The notes beneath the pieces are model-generated. The model saw only the letters and a program-made list of their open reading frames with translations, was not told the DNA's origin and did no database searches. A DNA stretch of 21,619 nt from CAG-791 sp045117315 (lineage in GTDB: Bacteria; Bacillota; Clostridia; Lachnospirales; Lachnospiraceae), in NCBI GenBank assembly GCA_045117315.1, contig JBGUNJ010000062.1:1-21619 (forward strand), given 5' to 3'. Positions 1 through 7,476 of this stretch are shown in pieces. Positions within the stretch are counted from its first letter, which is position 1; every line of letters begins with the position of its first letter. A program made the translations under genes and the position numbers.

Positions 1-28
1 CGAATGGGGCGAACGCCGTTCCACTCGG

Positions 29-71
29 GTTTTTGCGCTGAAAATCGCGCAAAAACGCCTCGAATTCGAGG
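29..71. repeat. Hairpin plus palindrome at the window edge
   Basis: A perfect 10-bp stem (GTTTTTGCGC at 29-38, GCGCAAAAAC at 47-56) is followed by the 14-bp palindrome CCTCGAATTCGAGG at 58-71. This may be the terminator region of a gene lying off the left edge. Bases 72-300 hold no supported gene; the stretch from about 190 to 309 is strongly A/G-rich on the plus strand. Confidence 0.5.
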
Positions 72-301
72 GGGGCTGTACTGTAACCCTGGATTTAACT
101 AATAATAGCGCTGAAGGGCGTGACTGGCAAAACAGGGCGTAAAATCATTTAAATGTGTCTGTAACCTATGGCCATAACCGGCCCATAACCGCAAAAACAA
201 AAACAGAACAAGACAGGAGAACAAAAAAAGAGCATATAGAGAACATGAAAAGAGAACAAAAAAGGACAGAAAAGATATCAAATAAAGATAAGAAATAAAG
301 A

Positions 302-348
302 GAAAAAAACTGCTCCGTTAACACTTGATGAAAATGTTAACAGAGCAG
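302..348 (-). terminator. Intrinsic terminator of the cupin/WYL unit
   Basis: Read on the minus strand, CTGCTCTGTTAACA (348-335) pairs over 14 positions, including one G-U, with TGTTAACGGAGCAG (323-310). A run of seven T follows. It lies about 60 bp past the WYL gene stop. The plus-strand side also has a short T run (ATATTTTT), so it could act in both directions. Confidence 0.8.
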
Positions 349-411
349 ATATTTTTACGTTCTATACCGGAATACACAGTCTTCAGGAGCGGACTCTCCG
401 GAAGGGGAAGA

Positions 412-1404
412 TTATTCGTATGCCCCGGAGAGTCTGTGGATCTCATCGCGCATCTTCTGGATGACGGTCTCCGGACCTGTGATTCGGACACCCCCTCCTA
501 TGGCCATGATCCATCCCAGAAACTGGTTGCTGACTGCGACATTGACGGATGTGCGGAAATGCCCGGGGTCTTTAGAAGGCATGATGGGAATATCCTTGCC
601 GAAACGGTCAATCAGCACTCCGACCATGTCGTTTTCCGCTTCCAGGGTGACGTACATCTCCTCACCCCCGTACATTCCGAAGAGGCTTCGTGTGTAGCGG
701 GGCAGATCGAACTCCCGGAATTCTTCCTTTCCTTCCCTGTGCTCATCCGTCAGGGTGATCTTCAGCATCTTGTCTACACGGTAATGTTTGATCCTTCTGT
801 CAAGCGCGTCGAAGCCCACGAGGTAGTAATTTTCATCATCCCACATCAGCTCCCAGGGGCTGACATTGTACCAGTCGCCGTTCTTGCGCAGTTCCATTTC
901 TTTTTTCACATTCCAGCGGTAATACTGGAAACGGATCCGGACATCCTTTCCGATGGCTTCGTGGAGCTTATCTACATTATAATAGATGCTTTCATTGATG
1001 GTTTTGACCCGCCCCGAGATTGTGACCTGGCGATGAAGCTGAGAGGCCTGGTGGCGGCTGACAAGCGACTCGAGTTTTCCGATCAGCTCTTTGGATTTTT
1101 TGTCCGTGATAAACTTCGCGGACTGCACTGCATCGACCAGCAGCTTCAGTTCCGGGAGTTCGAAATCCCTTGCGCCCAGATAGTAATAGAAGCTGCGCCC
1201 GGTTGACTCACCGATGATATCGAGTCCGAAGTGCCGCAGCTCTTCAAAATCCATATAGAGTGTCTTGCGGTCGGCACTGACCCCGAGGTCTGCCAGCCGG
1301 CTGACGATCTCCGACATGGTGAGCTTGTGGTCCTCGTCAGTCTCTCTGGAAAAAATCTGCATCAAATAAAGAAGTTTCAGCTTTTGATTGCTTCCTTTAG
1401 CCAT
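412..1404 (-). CDS. WYL-domain transcriptional regulator
   Basis: This 330-residue protein has the layout of the HTH-plus-WYL regulators. A DeoR-like winged helix-turn-helix occupies roughly residues 5-75, with the recognition region near SADRKTLYMDFEEL. A WYL domain at about 145-235 carries YNVSPWELMWDDENYYLVGFD. A C-terminal WCX-like region reaches residue 330. WYL domains are sensor domains that in several families bind nucleic acid or nucleotide ligands; the ligand here cannot be told from sequence. The ATG is preceded by GGAG seven bases away. The gene lies 41 bp downstream of the cupin gene on the same strand, so the two are probably cotranscribed, and a terminator follows. No defence genes are nearby, so a housekeeping or metabolic regulatory role is more likely than a phage-defence one. 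The target genes are unknown. Confidence 0.85.
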   Translation of the reverse strand: MAKGSNQKLKLLYLMQIFSRETDEDHKLTMSEIVSRLADLGVSADRKTLYMDFEELRHFGLDIIGESTGRSFYYYLGARDFELPELKLLVDAVQSAKFITDKKSKELIGKLESLVSRHQASQLHRQVTISGRVKTINESIYYNVDKLHEAIGKDVRIRFQYYRWNVKKEMELRKNGDWYNVSPWELMWDDENYYLVGFDALDRRIKHYRVDKMLKITLTDEHREGKEEFREFDLPRYTRSLFGMYGGEEMYVTLEAENDMVGVLIDRFGKDIPIMPSKDPGHFRTSVNVAVSNQFLGWIMAIGGGVRITGPETVIQKMRDEIHRLSGAYE

Positions 1405-1445
1405 GATTATCTCCGAATGTGATCAGCGGTTTTGCTCAGGATGAT

Positions 1446-1796
1446 TCAGGCATAAACGATCACGGCGATGAGTTCGACGACCTCATCTGTGCAGTTTGCG
1501 ATAGCGTGTCCCTGTCCTGCCGGGCAGATTGTGACATCACCTGCGGTGACCTGGGCAACAGTCCCGTTGTCGCTGTATTCCGCGGTTCCCTTGAGGATGT
1601 AGAAAAGCTCTGAGTCACCTTCATGAACATGATAACCGATCCCGCAGCCGGGATTGAGAGTGATTTTGGAGAAAAGTCTGCCTTTCTGACAGAGCTCTTC
1701 GGGCCCTGTGATAAAATTGGTGAGCTGGACGGTTCCGTCTCCGTCCCTCATGTGTTCACGATATTCGATTTCACAAGCGCTGCCTTTTCGGATCAT
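1446..1796 (-). CDS. Single-domain cupin protein
   Basis: The protein has 116 residues and one cupin barrel. Cupin motif 1 is visible as GCGIGYHVHEGDSELFYILKG (residues about 51-71; His, His and Glu are the usual metal ligands). Motif 2 is visible around PAGQGHAIANC (residues about 93-103), with the fourth ligand His. Size and motifs match small stand-alone cupins that bind a metal and often a sugar or small acid; no reaction can be assigned. The ATG at 1796 is preceded by GGGAGG at good spacing. It is the first gene of a two-gene minus-strand unit with the WYL regulator, so its product may act on the metabolite sensed by that regulator, but this is inference. Confidence 0.85.
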   Translation of the reverse strand: MIRKGSACEIEYREHMRDGDGTVQLTNFITGPEELCQKGRLFSKITLNPGCGIGYHVHEGDSELFYILKGTAEYSDNGTVAQVTAGDVTICPAGQGHAIANCTDEVVELIAVIVYA

Positions 1797-2197
1797 TTGT
1801 AAACCTCCCGTTATATTATTCTGATAATAAAGGCTGCCGGATCAGCAAGCGGTTTTTTCAGGCGCGGATCCTGAGGAGGCCGGCTTCGGAGCCGCTTTAC
1901 TGAACATGCAGGTATGTGGGTTCCTGAAAAATATTATACGATGAAAAGGCGGAAAATGGTACTGTGTAATCCGTGGAAGACCTGTAAGCTGTCTGTTGGA
2001 CTTACAGCATGCTGGAAACAATACGCGCTCCGGGAATCAGGCAGGCCTGAACTCCGCTGGTATATCACGAGAAGCTGCCTTCAGATCCGGGATGATCGAC
2101 CCTGGGAATCTTTTCGAAAAGCACGAAAATCAGTATAACGAGATGATAAACTTTGAAGGATATGATAGAATCATTTGATGTATCGGATTATGCGAAA
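1797..2197. other. Gene-poor spacer upstream of the 35-bp repeats
   Basis: No gene can be supported here. Two overlapping short plus-strand open frames exist (1914-2138 and 1996-2178). Neither has a convincing ribosome binding site or a recognisable motif, so they may be decayed coding sequence or chance. Near the end, GGATATGATAG at 2159-2169 is the inverse of the core of the adjoining 35-bp repeats, so one half-copy lies in the opposite orientation. Confidence 0.5.
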
Positions 2198-2408
2198 GAT
2201 GAACCATGTTTATCATATCCGGTACTACAGAGGATGAACCATATCTATCATATCCGGCACTGCAAATGGATGGATCATATTTATCATATCCGGTACTGCA
2301 AAGGATGAACCATATTTATCATATCCGGTACTGCAAAGGATGAACCATATCTATCATATCCGGTAATACAAAGGATGGATTATATCTATCATATCCGGTA
2401 ATACATAT
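2198..2408. repeat. Six tandem copies of a 35-bp unit before mtlR
   Basis: Unit starts are at 2198, 2233, 2269, 2304, 2339 and 2374 (35 bp each, one of 36). Each begins GATGAACC or GATGGAT/GATGGATC-like and contains the core TATCATATCCGG. Units differ at a few positions. A period of 35 is not a multiple of three and there are no unique spacers, so this is neither coding nor CRISPR. The last copy runs into TATAAT at 2406-2411, a possible -10 element for mtlR. The array may bind a protein or may simply be slippage-expanded sequence. Confidence 0.9.
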
Positions 2409-2524
2409 AATATGACGTCCGCGTTTTGAGTCTGGAGGGAACACTGAAACATGCAGTCTGTTCCGTATGCCTGTAAATGGGGTACACGGCTGCAGGTACA
2501 AATTTTGGAAAGGATTGACTGCGC

Positions 2525-4669
2525 ATGGATTTTACGCCGAGAACACAGCAGATTCTGGAGATTCTGCTGGGAGGAAAAGGACCTGTTTCCAAGCAGGAAA
2601 TTGCTGACACTCTGGGGGTCAGCAAACGGACGATCCAGCGGGAATTCGGTTTCCTGGAAAATGATATTAAAAAGTACGGACTTCGCCTTGTAAACAGGAA
2701 GGGGAAGGGAATTGTCATAGCGGGCGAACTGCAGAATATTGAAAAGCTTCGCCGGGAGATTGAGCAGAACAGCGGAGTGGAGGCGGCCGGCCGCGAAGAG
2801 CGCCGCAGGCACCTGCTCTTTGAGCTGCTTCGTGACCGGGAACCCAGAAAGCTCTATTATTACAGCGAGATGCTGGGGGTCAGTGAGACCACTGTCGCCA
2901 ATGATATGGAGGCTCTCGGGGACTGGTTTTCAAGGAATAATCTGGAAGTCATCCGCAGACCCGGCTACGGTGTAGTCCTGGGCGGAACGGAGAGCGACTA
3001 CCGCGAAGCCATGCGGCGCTTTATTCACGAGAGTGAATGGCAGAAATCCGAGAAGAGGATCTATGGCGGGAACGCAAAGAGAAGCCGGGATGCCGAAGAA
3101 GCGGTCACGGACATCGTTCTGAGCGCGGCGGACAGCGGAATCTATTCATTATTAAACAATGATATTCTGACCAGGGTGTACGGGGTTCTGGCCAATATGG
3201 ATGAGCCCATGCTGCATCAGCTGGCCGACAATGCCCTGACCGGTCTGGCGATCCATATAGCCATCGCGATTGACCGTGTGCAGAAGGGCGCGGTCCTGGA
3301 GGCCAATGAGAAAGGCCTGGAGGATCTGGCTTCCTGGGAAGGCTATGATCTTGCCTCCAGAATTCTGCAGCAGATGGAAGAGGAGTTTGAAATCACGATT
3401 CCCGGAGTGGAGCTCTCCTATATACTTCTCCATCTGCGGGGATCCAAAATCGCCTATTCCGGTACCGCGGGAGACAAAAAATCCGGTGATGACGCCGTGA
3501 TCAGGCAGATGAGGGGTATCGATGAGGAAAAACTGCTGGATATCATCGACGAGATGATCGAAATCTTCAATCCCTCGATTTCCTATGAACTCAAGTGCGA
3601 CGAGGATTTCGTCCGCGGCCTGCTGGTCCACCTGCGGCCGGTCATCATACGCCTGTATAATCATATGAATATTTTTAATCCGATCCTCAAGGATATCCGG
3701 GAGGAATATCCGGATGTCTTCAGGCGCTGCGCCCTTGCCTCCAAGGTTATTGAGAGGGAAGTGAGGGAAGTGGTCCACGACGAGGAGATCGGATTCCTGG
3801 CCATGCATTTCGGCGCTGCTGAAGAGAGGATTCTGGAGCGGCAGAAAGCTGCAAGGCGGGTCGTGATCGGTGTGATCTGCGCAAGCGGTTTCGGCGTCGC
3901 CAGGCTCATGCTGACCAAGCTCAGCAATCACCTGGGAGACAAGGCCACTTTCCGCGCCTACGGCAAGGACGAGATTACCCCGGATGTAATTGCGGACACA
4001 GACTTCTTTGTCTCCACCCTGAATCTGGACTCGCTGGGTATCGACTGTGTGAGGGTAAGCCCCCTAATCACTGCCAGCGACCTGTCCCAGATCGAGTACC
4101 GCATCAAGGGATACGGACAGGTGCGGCGCCGCCGCCAGGATACGAACTTTGTCCGCCAGATGGACGAAGTCGGTGTGATCGCGGGAGACCTGTCTTCCCT
4201 GATCCGCAAATACCGCCATTATGAGATTGCCCCCAACGTCAGCTTCCGGGAGCTTCTGCGCGTGCTCTCCATGCAGGTGACAGACAGCCTGGCGGCGGCC
4301 TCAAAGGTCATCGATGCAGTGACGGAAAGGGAACGCCTCAATTCTCAGATTTTCCCGGAACTGGGATTCTGCCTCCTTCACTGCAGGACGGACGCTGTCA
4401 GGGATACAGTATTTGTGAGCTGTTCCCCGCGCGGACATGATCATTTTTCGGACAAGGGATTAAAGGGAATCCGTGCGGCTGTCCTGATGCTCATGCCCAT
4501 CGACGACCATCGCAGCATACATGCGGAAGTGCTGGGCAGGATCAGTTCGGCCTTTATCAAGAATGAAGCCTTCCTTGAGGCGGTCCAGAACGGAAAACAG
4601 GACGTTGTCCGCACTGAACTCACTCACGAACTGCGCACATTCTTCTCCGAATACGTAGAGAAAATTTGA
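2525..4669 (+). CDS. mtlR: MtlR-type PTS-controlled transcriptional activator (PRD/EIIB/EIIA)
   Basis: The 714-residue protein has the full MtlR layout. An N-terminal HTH covers residues about 5-60, and a second HTH covers about 105-135 (SETTVANDME). PRD1 has conserved His244 and His303; PRD2 has His369 and His428. An EIIB-like domain carries Cys452 in ICASGFGVARLM, and an EIIA-like domain carries His619 in LLHCRTDAV. In characterised MtlR proteins, phosphorylation of PRD2 by HPr activates and the EIIB Cys and EIIA His respond to the mannitol transporter. All of those residues are present here. The ATG follows AAAGGA at ten bases, slightly long. The mtlA-mtlD pair lies 2.8 kb downstream, with a minus-strand gene between, which supports the mannitol assignment over other BglG/LicR-type regulators. 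A bidirectional terminator follows. Confidence 0.88.
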   Translation: MDFTPRTQQILEILLGGKGPVSKQEIADTLGVSKRTIQREFGFLENDIKKYGLRLVNRKGKGIVIAGELQNIEKLRREIEQNSGVEAAGREERRRHLLFELLRDREPRKLYYYSEMLGVSETTVANDMEALGDWFSRNNLEVIRRPGYGVVLGGTESDYREAMRRFIHESEWQKSEKRIYGGNAKRSRDAEEAVTDIVLSAADSGIYSLLNNDILTRVYGVLANMDEPMLHQLADNALTGLAIHIAIAIDRVQKGAVLEANEKGLEDLASWEGYDLASRILQQMEEEFEITIPGVELSYILLHLRGSKIAYSGTAGDKKSGDDAVIRQMRGIDEEKLLDIIDEMIEIFNPSISYELKCDEDFVRGLLVHLRPVIIRLYNHMNIFNPILKDIREEYPDVFRRCALASKVIEREVREVVHDEEIGFLAMHFGAAEERILERQKAARRVVIGVICASGFGVARLMLTKLSNHLGDKATFRAYGKDEITPDVIADTDFFVSTLNLDSLGIDCVRVSPLITASDLSQIEYRIKGYGQVRRRRQDTNFVRQMDEVGVIAGDLSSLIRKYRHYEIAPNVSFRELLRVLSMQVTDSLAAASKVIDAVTERERLNSQIFPELGFCLLHCRTDAVRDTVFVSCSPRGHDHFSDKGLKGIRAAVLMLMPIDDHRSIHAEVLGRISSAFIKNEAFLEAVQNGKQDVVRTELTHELRTFFSEYVEKI

Positions 4670-4765
4670 GCCGCCTGCACAGGAACGGACTGTGTAAACG
4701 GGGACAGTCAGCTGTTCTGTTTCTCTATTATCAATCGTTATTAATAGTGATACTTTGCTGCACAC

Positions 4766-4823
4766 AGCAGCTGTCAAAAATAATTAATAATGAGACGCTG
4801 CCGCATACAGCAGCTGTCAAAAA
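4766..4823. repeat. Duplicated 16-bp sequence before the mtlR terminator
   Basis: CAGCAGCTGTCAAAAA occurs at about 4765-4780 and again at 4808-4823, each copy preceded by GCTG that could form a small hairpin with its CAGC. It looks like a local duplication immediately before the terminator. Confidence 0.6.
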
Positions 4824-4850
4824 AATCCGGCCGAAAAGCCGGATTTTTTT
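4821..4850 (+). terminator. Intrinsic terminator after mtlR, probably bidirectional
   Basis: ATCCGGC (4825-4831) pairs with GCCGGAT (4838-4844) around the loop CGAAAA, with seven T after the stem on the plus strand. The A run on the left side means the same hairpin could stop minus-strand transcripts from the pap gene, which points towards it. Confidence 0.85.
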
Positions 4851-4873
4851 GATTTGATATTTTAATCTTTGAA

Positions 4874-4968
4874 TTTTCAACAGGAGATTTTTCAATAGGA
4901 GATTTTTTCAACAGGAGAGTTTTTTAACCAGTAATGTTTTTTAACCAGTAATGTTTTTAACAGCAATG
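4874..4968. repeat. Six degenerate 15-17 bp tandem units
   Basis: Three units of the form TTTTCAACAGGAGAT (4874-4919) are followed by three of the form TTTTTTAACCAGTAATG (4920-4968). Both types share a T-run plus AAC/AAT-AG core, so they look like one array that diverged. There is no coding potential. Confidence 0.75.
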
Positions 4969-5078
4969 TTTTTGTCTACAAGGCGAAAAACAGGAATCAG
5001 ACCCGTTTCAGGAGACCTGGCGGGACCTGCTATGTAAAAACCGGTTTTCACGGAGACATTTCAAAATATCAGGGGACT

Positions 5079-5141
5079 CTGAAATTACACCCGGGACATT
5101 ACGGTTCAACTGAAATTGCACTCCGTGATATTATGGGGCAA
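5079..5141. repeat. Two 31-bp imperfect direct repeats
   Basis: CTGAAATTACAC at 5079 and CTGAAATTGCAC at 5110 begin two adjacent 31-bp units with partial identity throughout. They lie just past the 3' end of the minus-strand pap gene. Confidence 0.6.
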
Positions 5142-5162
5142 TCGAACCTGAATCCGGCAGCT

Positions 5163-6644
5163 TTATTTCTTCTCCCTGCAGGCCTTTTTCAGAGATTCGA
5201 CCACAATTCGAAGGGCCTTGATCCGGGCATATTTCTTGTCATTGGATTCAAGGATGTACCAGGGCGCGAAGGAGGTATTGGTCTTTTGCAGCATTTCGTT
5301 GACAGCTTCTTCGTACTGGTCCCATTTCTCGCGGTTGCGCCAGTCTTCGTCGGTGATTTTCCACTGCTTCTCCGGAGTGTTCTGGCGGTCTGTGAAGCGC
5401 TCCAACTGTGTCTGGTTGTCGATCTGTACCCAGAATTTGATGACGACTGCGCCCCAGTCAGCCAGTTCCTTCTCAAATTCATTCATTTCGTTGTATGCGC
5501 GCTGCCAGTCATTTTCGGAGCAGAAGCCCTCCAGGCGCTCGACCATGACGCGGCCGTACCATGTCCTGTCAAAGATGGCTATATGACCATCCTTTGGCAG
5601 ACGTGTCCAGAAGCGCCACAGGAAATGTCTGGCTTTCTCATGCGGCTCCGGACTGGCTATGGGAAGGACCTGGTAGCCGCGGGGATCCAGGGCAGCGGTG
5701 ATACGCTTGATGTTGCCGCCTTTGCCTGCCGCGTCCCATCCCTCATAAGCTATGATGACCGGGATTTTTTTGCGGTAGAGCTCGTTGTGCAGATCACGCA
5801 GTTTTTTCTGCAGGCGGTCCAGCTCTTTTCTGTATTCCTCATCGGTAATGGTCTTATCTGAGAGTGAGATTTCGGACAGAAGAGGAGTGCGGTTTAAGCG
5901 GAATGTATTCTGCAGGATGGGGGCGGCGAGCGCGTGATTCTTGAGCGCTGTGTCGATTCCCTGATTCAGGAAGCGCAGCACCTGCAGCTCGGCCCACTTT
6001 TTATCCTGTGCGTCGATGATATACCAGGGGGCCGCGGAGCGGTTGGTGTCTTCCAGATAGCGGTCATATACTTCCAGGTATTCATCATAATGTTCGTTTT
6101 CGTGTAGATCGCCCTCGTTTACCCGCCAGCGGGTATTTTTGTTCTCCAGAAGATAACGCAGACGTTTTTTCTGCTTTTTTTTGCTGATATGGAAGAAGAA
6201 TTTCATGACCAGGTAGCCGTTGTTGGTCAGTGACCGCTCTGTTGTATTGATGCTTTTTACCCGGCGGGCGTAGGTCGCCTCGTCGATCTCTCCCTGCATT
6301 TTCTGCGTGACGACTTCTTCCATCCAGAAGTCATCGAAAAAGACAAACTTTCCGGCTTCGGGAATTTCTTTCATATACCTGTACAGGAAGGGATAACGCA
6401 GCTCTTCTGCCGTGGGCTGCGCCATGGTCTTGACAACAAAAAAGCGGGGGTCAATGCTGCGGATGACACGTCCAATCACGCTTCCCTTTCCGGCGGCGCC
6501 CCATCCCTCAAAAATGACCATGACAGGTAGCTTTGCTTCTTTGATCTTCGTCTGATATACGGCGAGCTTTTCTCTGGCCTGCTTCACTTCCTGTGAAATA
6601 ACATCGTCTTCAGGCCGTTTGGCTTTGACAAAATCTTTTAACAT
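5163..6644 (-). CDS. pap: Polyphosphate:AMP phosphotransferase (two-domain PPK2 family)
   Basis: The 493-residue protein holds two tandem PPK2 domains, the size and layout of polyphosphate:AMP phosphotransferases, which make ADP from AMP using polyphosphate. Walker A motifs are EGWGAAGKGS (about 46-55) and EGWDAAGKGG (about 301-310). The C-terminal domain has a PPK2-like FDRTWYGRVMVERLEGF segment (358-374). At the matching place the N-terminal domain reads FFDDFWMEEVV, so the Asp-Arg-x-Trp-Tyr motif is degraded and that half is probably not catalytic. The ATG at 6644 follows GAGGTG five bases away. The gene sits alone on the minus strand between mtlR and mtlA, so it is unlikely to be transcribed with them. 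A hairpin-rich element lies upstream. The reaction is assigned by family; the choice of AMP or ADP/GDP as acceptor is not proven. Confidence 0.88.
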   Translation of the reverse strand: MLKDFVKAKRPEDDVISQEVKQAREKLAVYQTKIKEAKLPVMVIFEGWGAAGKGSVIGRVIRSIDPRFFVVKTMAQPTAEELRYPFLYRYMKEIPEAGKFVFFDDFWMEEVVTQKMQGEIDEATYARRVKSINTTERSLTNNGYLVMKFFFHISKKKQKKRLRYLLENKNTRWRVNEGDLHENEHYDEYLEVYDRYLEDTNRSAAPWYIIDAQDKKWAELQVLRFLNQGIDTALKNHALAAPILQNTFRLNRTPLLSEISLSDKTITDEEYRKELDRLQKKLRDLHNELYRKKIPVIIAYEGWDAAGKGGNIKRITAALDPRGYQVLPIASPEPHEKARHFLWRFWTRLPKDGHIAIFDRTWYGRVMVERLEGFCSENDWQRAYNEMNEFEKELADWGAVVIKFWVQIDNQTQLERFTDRQNTPEKQWKITDEDWRNREKWDQYEEAVNEMLQKTNTSFAPWYILESNDKKYARIKALRIVVESLKKACREKK

Positions 6645-6727
6645 AAGAGCACCTCTTTCTGCAAAAAAAACCGGCAGCTGTGCTGCTTTGATAAGTTAAG
6701 GCATTGGAACCAGTCATGGAACAGGCT

Positions 6728-6832
6728 CGCGAAAATGCATGGCATTTTTGCTCGCTGACTTATCGATTCCTTCGGAATCTGCGTCTTTTGCTCCGCAAAA
6801 TCCGCGGAAGCACGAAGTGCTTCCGATAAGTC
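6728..6832. repeat. Compound hairpin element with a four-way-junction-like fold
   Basis: GACTTATC (6757-6764) pairs perfectly with GATAAGTC (6825-6832) and encloses three perfect hairpins with 3-nt loops. These are GATTCC/GGAATC (6765-6779), TTTTGC/GCAAAA (6786-6800) and GGAAGCAC/GTGCTTCC (6806-6824). Just before it, AAAATGC/GCATTTT (6732-6748) forms another hairpin. A further GATAAGT at 6690-6696 could pair with the central GACTTATC instead. It lies between the divergent pap and mtlA genes and would be in the pap 5' leader if pap starts near the TATAAT-like sequence at 6840-6835 (minus strand, no good -35). It resembles REP-like palindromic units or a structured RNA. No function is assigned. 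Confidence 0.7.
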
Positions 6833-6970
6833 ATATTATATCAGATTTGACAACAATTCCCCATATTATCTGAAAAATAAATGCGGAAATCGGCAGGTCG
6901 TCTTGCTGGTCCTGCTCCTTTTTTGTGAGTTGACTGCTCTCTTTACGCAGATATGGGCAGCCAGGGAATT

Positions 6971-7060
6971 TGTTATCGGTTTTGCGGATATAAGTGTGCG
7001 GCGCAGAGCGGACTCTGCCGGTCGGGATGATTGCGGTCACGATATGTTATCGGTTTTGCG
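6971..7060. repeat. Separated 16-bp direct repeat
   Basis: TGTTATCGGTTTTGCG occurs exactly at 6971-6986 and 7045-7060, 74 bp apart, in the spacer between pap and mtlA. No gene or known attachment site is visible between the copies. Confidence 0.7.
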
Positions 7061-7158
7061 CTGTAATCTGTGTGTCAAGGAACTGACTCTGCTGCCCTGA
7101 ACGGGCGGATTCATCATGTCACTTTTGCATGGCAATTATGTCACGTTAGAGTAGGATA

Positions 7159-7173
7159 ATGATAACGATTTCA
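7159..7173 (+). promoter_or_regulatory. Candidate cre site (CcpA operator)
   Basis: ATGATAACGATTTCA fits the catabolite-responsive-element consensus WTGNAARCGNWWNCA at all but one position. It is about 215 bp upstream of the mtlA -10 element, a sensible region for carbon catabolite repression of mannitol use, though farther upstream than typical. Confidence 0.5.
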
Positions 7174-7183
7174 CTTTTTGAAT

Positions 7184-7199
7184 AGGTCAAAATTGACCT
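7184..7199. promoter_or_regulatory. Perfect palindrome in the mtlA regulatory region
   Basis: AGGTCAA and TTGACCT form 7-bp arms around AA. This is the shape of a dimeric regulator operator. It lies next to the candidate cre site; which protein binds is unknown. Confidence 0.5.
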
Positions 7200-7324
7200 G
7201 CTATGGAATAGAAGATAAAGATAATACGCATAAATTACGCATTAAAATGTGGAAACAGAAAAATCAATAGGATGATTTTGATGTTTTATGTTTGTCCATT
7301 TTCGTGTCTGACATTAAAGAAGCA

Positions 7325-7348
7325 TTTGTCACTTTTGAAAGTGACAAA
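7325..7348. promoter_or_regulatory. Candidate MtlR operator upstream of the mtlA promoter
   Basis: TTTGTCACTTT and AAAGTGACAAA are perfect 11-bp inverted arms around TG. The palindrome ends 16 bp before the -35 hexamer, a typical activator position. TGTCAC half-sites also occur at 7117-7122 and 7139-7144. Assignment to MtlR is inferred from position and locus. Confidence 0.6.
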
Positions 7349-7364
7349 GTCGATTTACTATTCA

Positions 7365-7394
7365 TTGCATTATGTTATTGTGCAGACATATAAT
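7365..7394 (+). promoter_or_regulatory. mtlA promoter
   Basis: TTGCAT (7365-7370) and TATAAT (7389-7394) are 18 bp apart. The leader to mtlA is about 75 nt and holds a 9-bp hairpin, ATGAACAGG (7410-7418) with CCTGTTCAT (7432-7440), before the strong AAAGGAGG ribosome site. The hairpin is not followed by a T run, so it is not an intrinsic terminator. Confidence 0.75.
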
Positions 7395-7476
7395 GGGTTC
7401 AACGAGGTGATGAACAGGATATGCAAAACCACCTGTTCATTCCAAAAATAACTGTTGTTACATAAAGGAGGTAATG

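Noticed and set aside
412..1796. WYL regulator as a sign of a phage-defence island
   Set aside because: The only partner is a small cupin and all surrounding genes are metabolic; no nuclease, helicase or toxin gene is nearby.
1914..2178. One or two small genes before the 35-bp repeats
   Set aside because: The frames overlap each other, one relies on a TTG start, and neither shows a ribosome site or recognisable motif; kept only as a possible relic.
2198..2408. CRISPR array
   Set aside because: The 35-bp units abut with no unique spacers, vary along their length, and no cas genes are present.
6757..6832. tRNA gene (76 nt, cloverleaf-like)
   Set aside because: Three-nt loops, no T-loop GTTCRA sequence and no anticodon arm of the right size; the fold resembles a four-way junction only.
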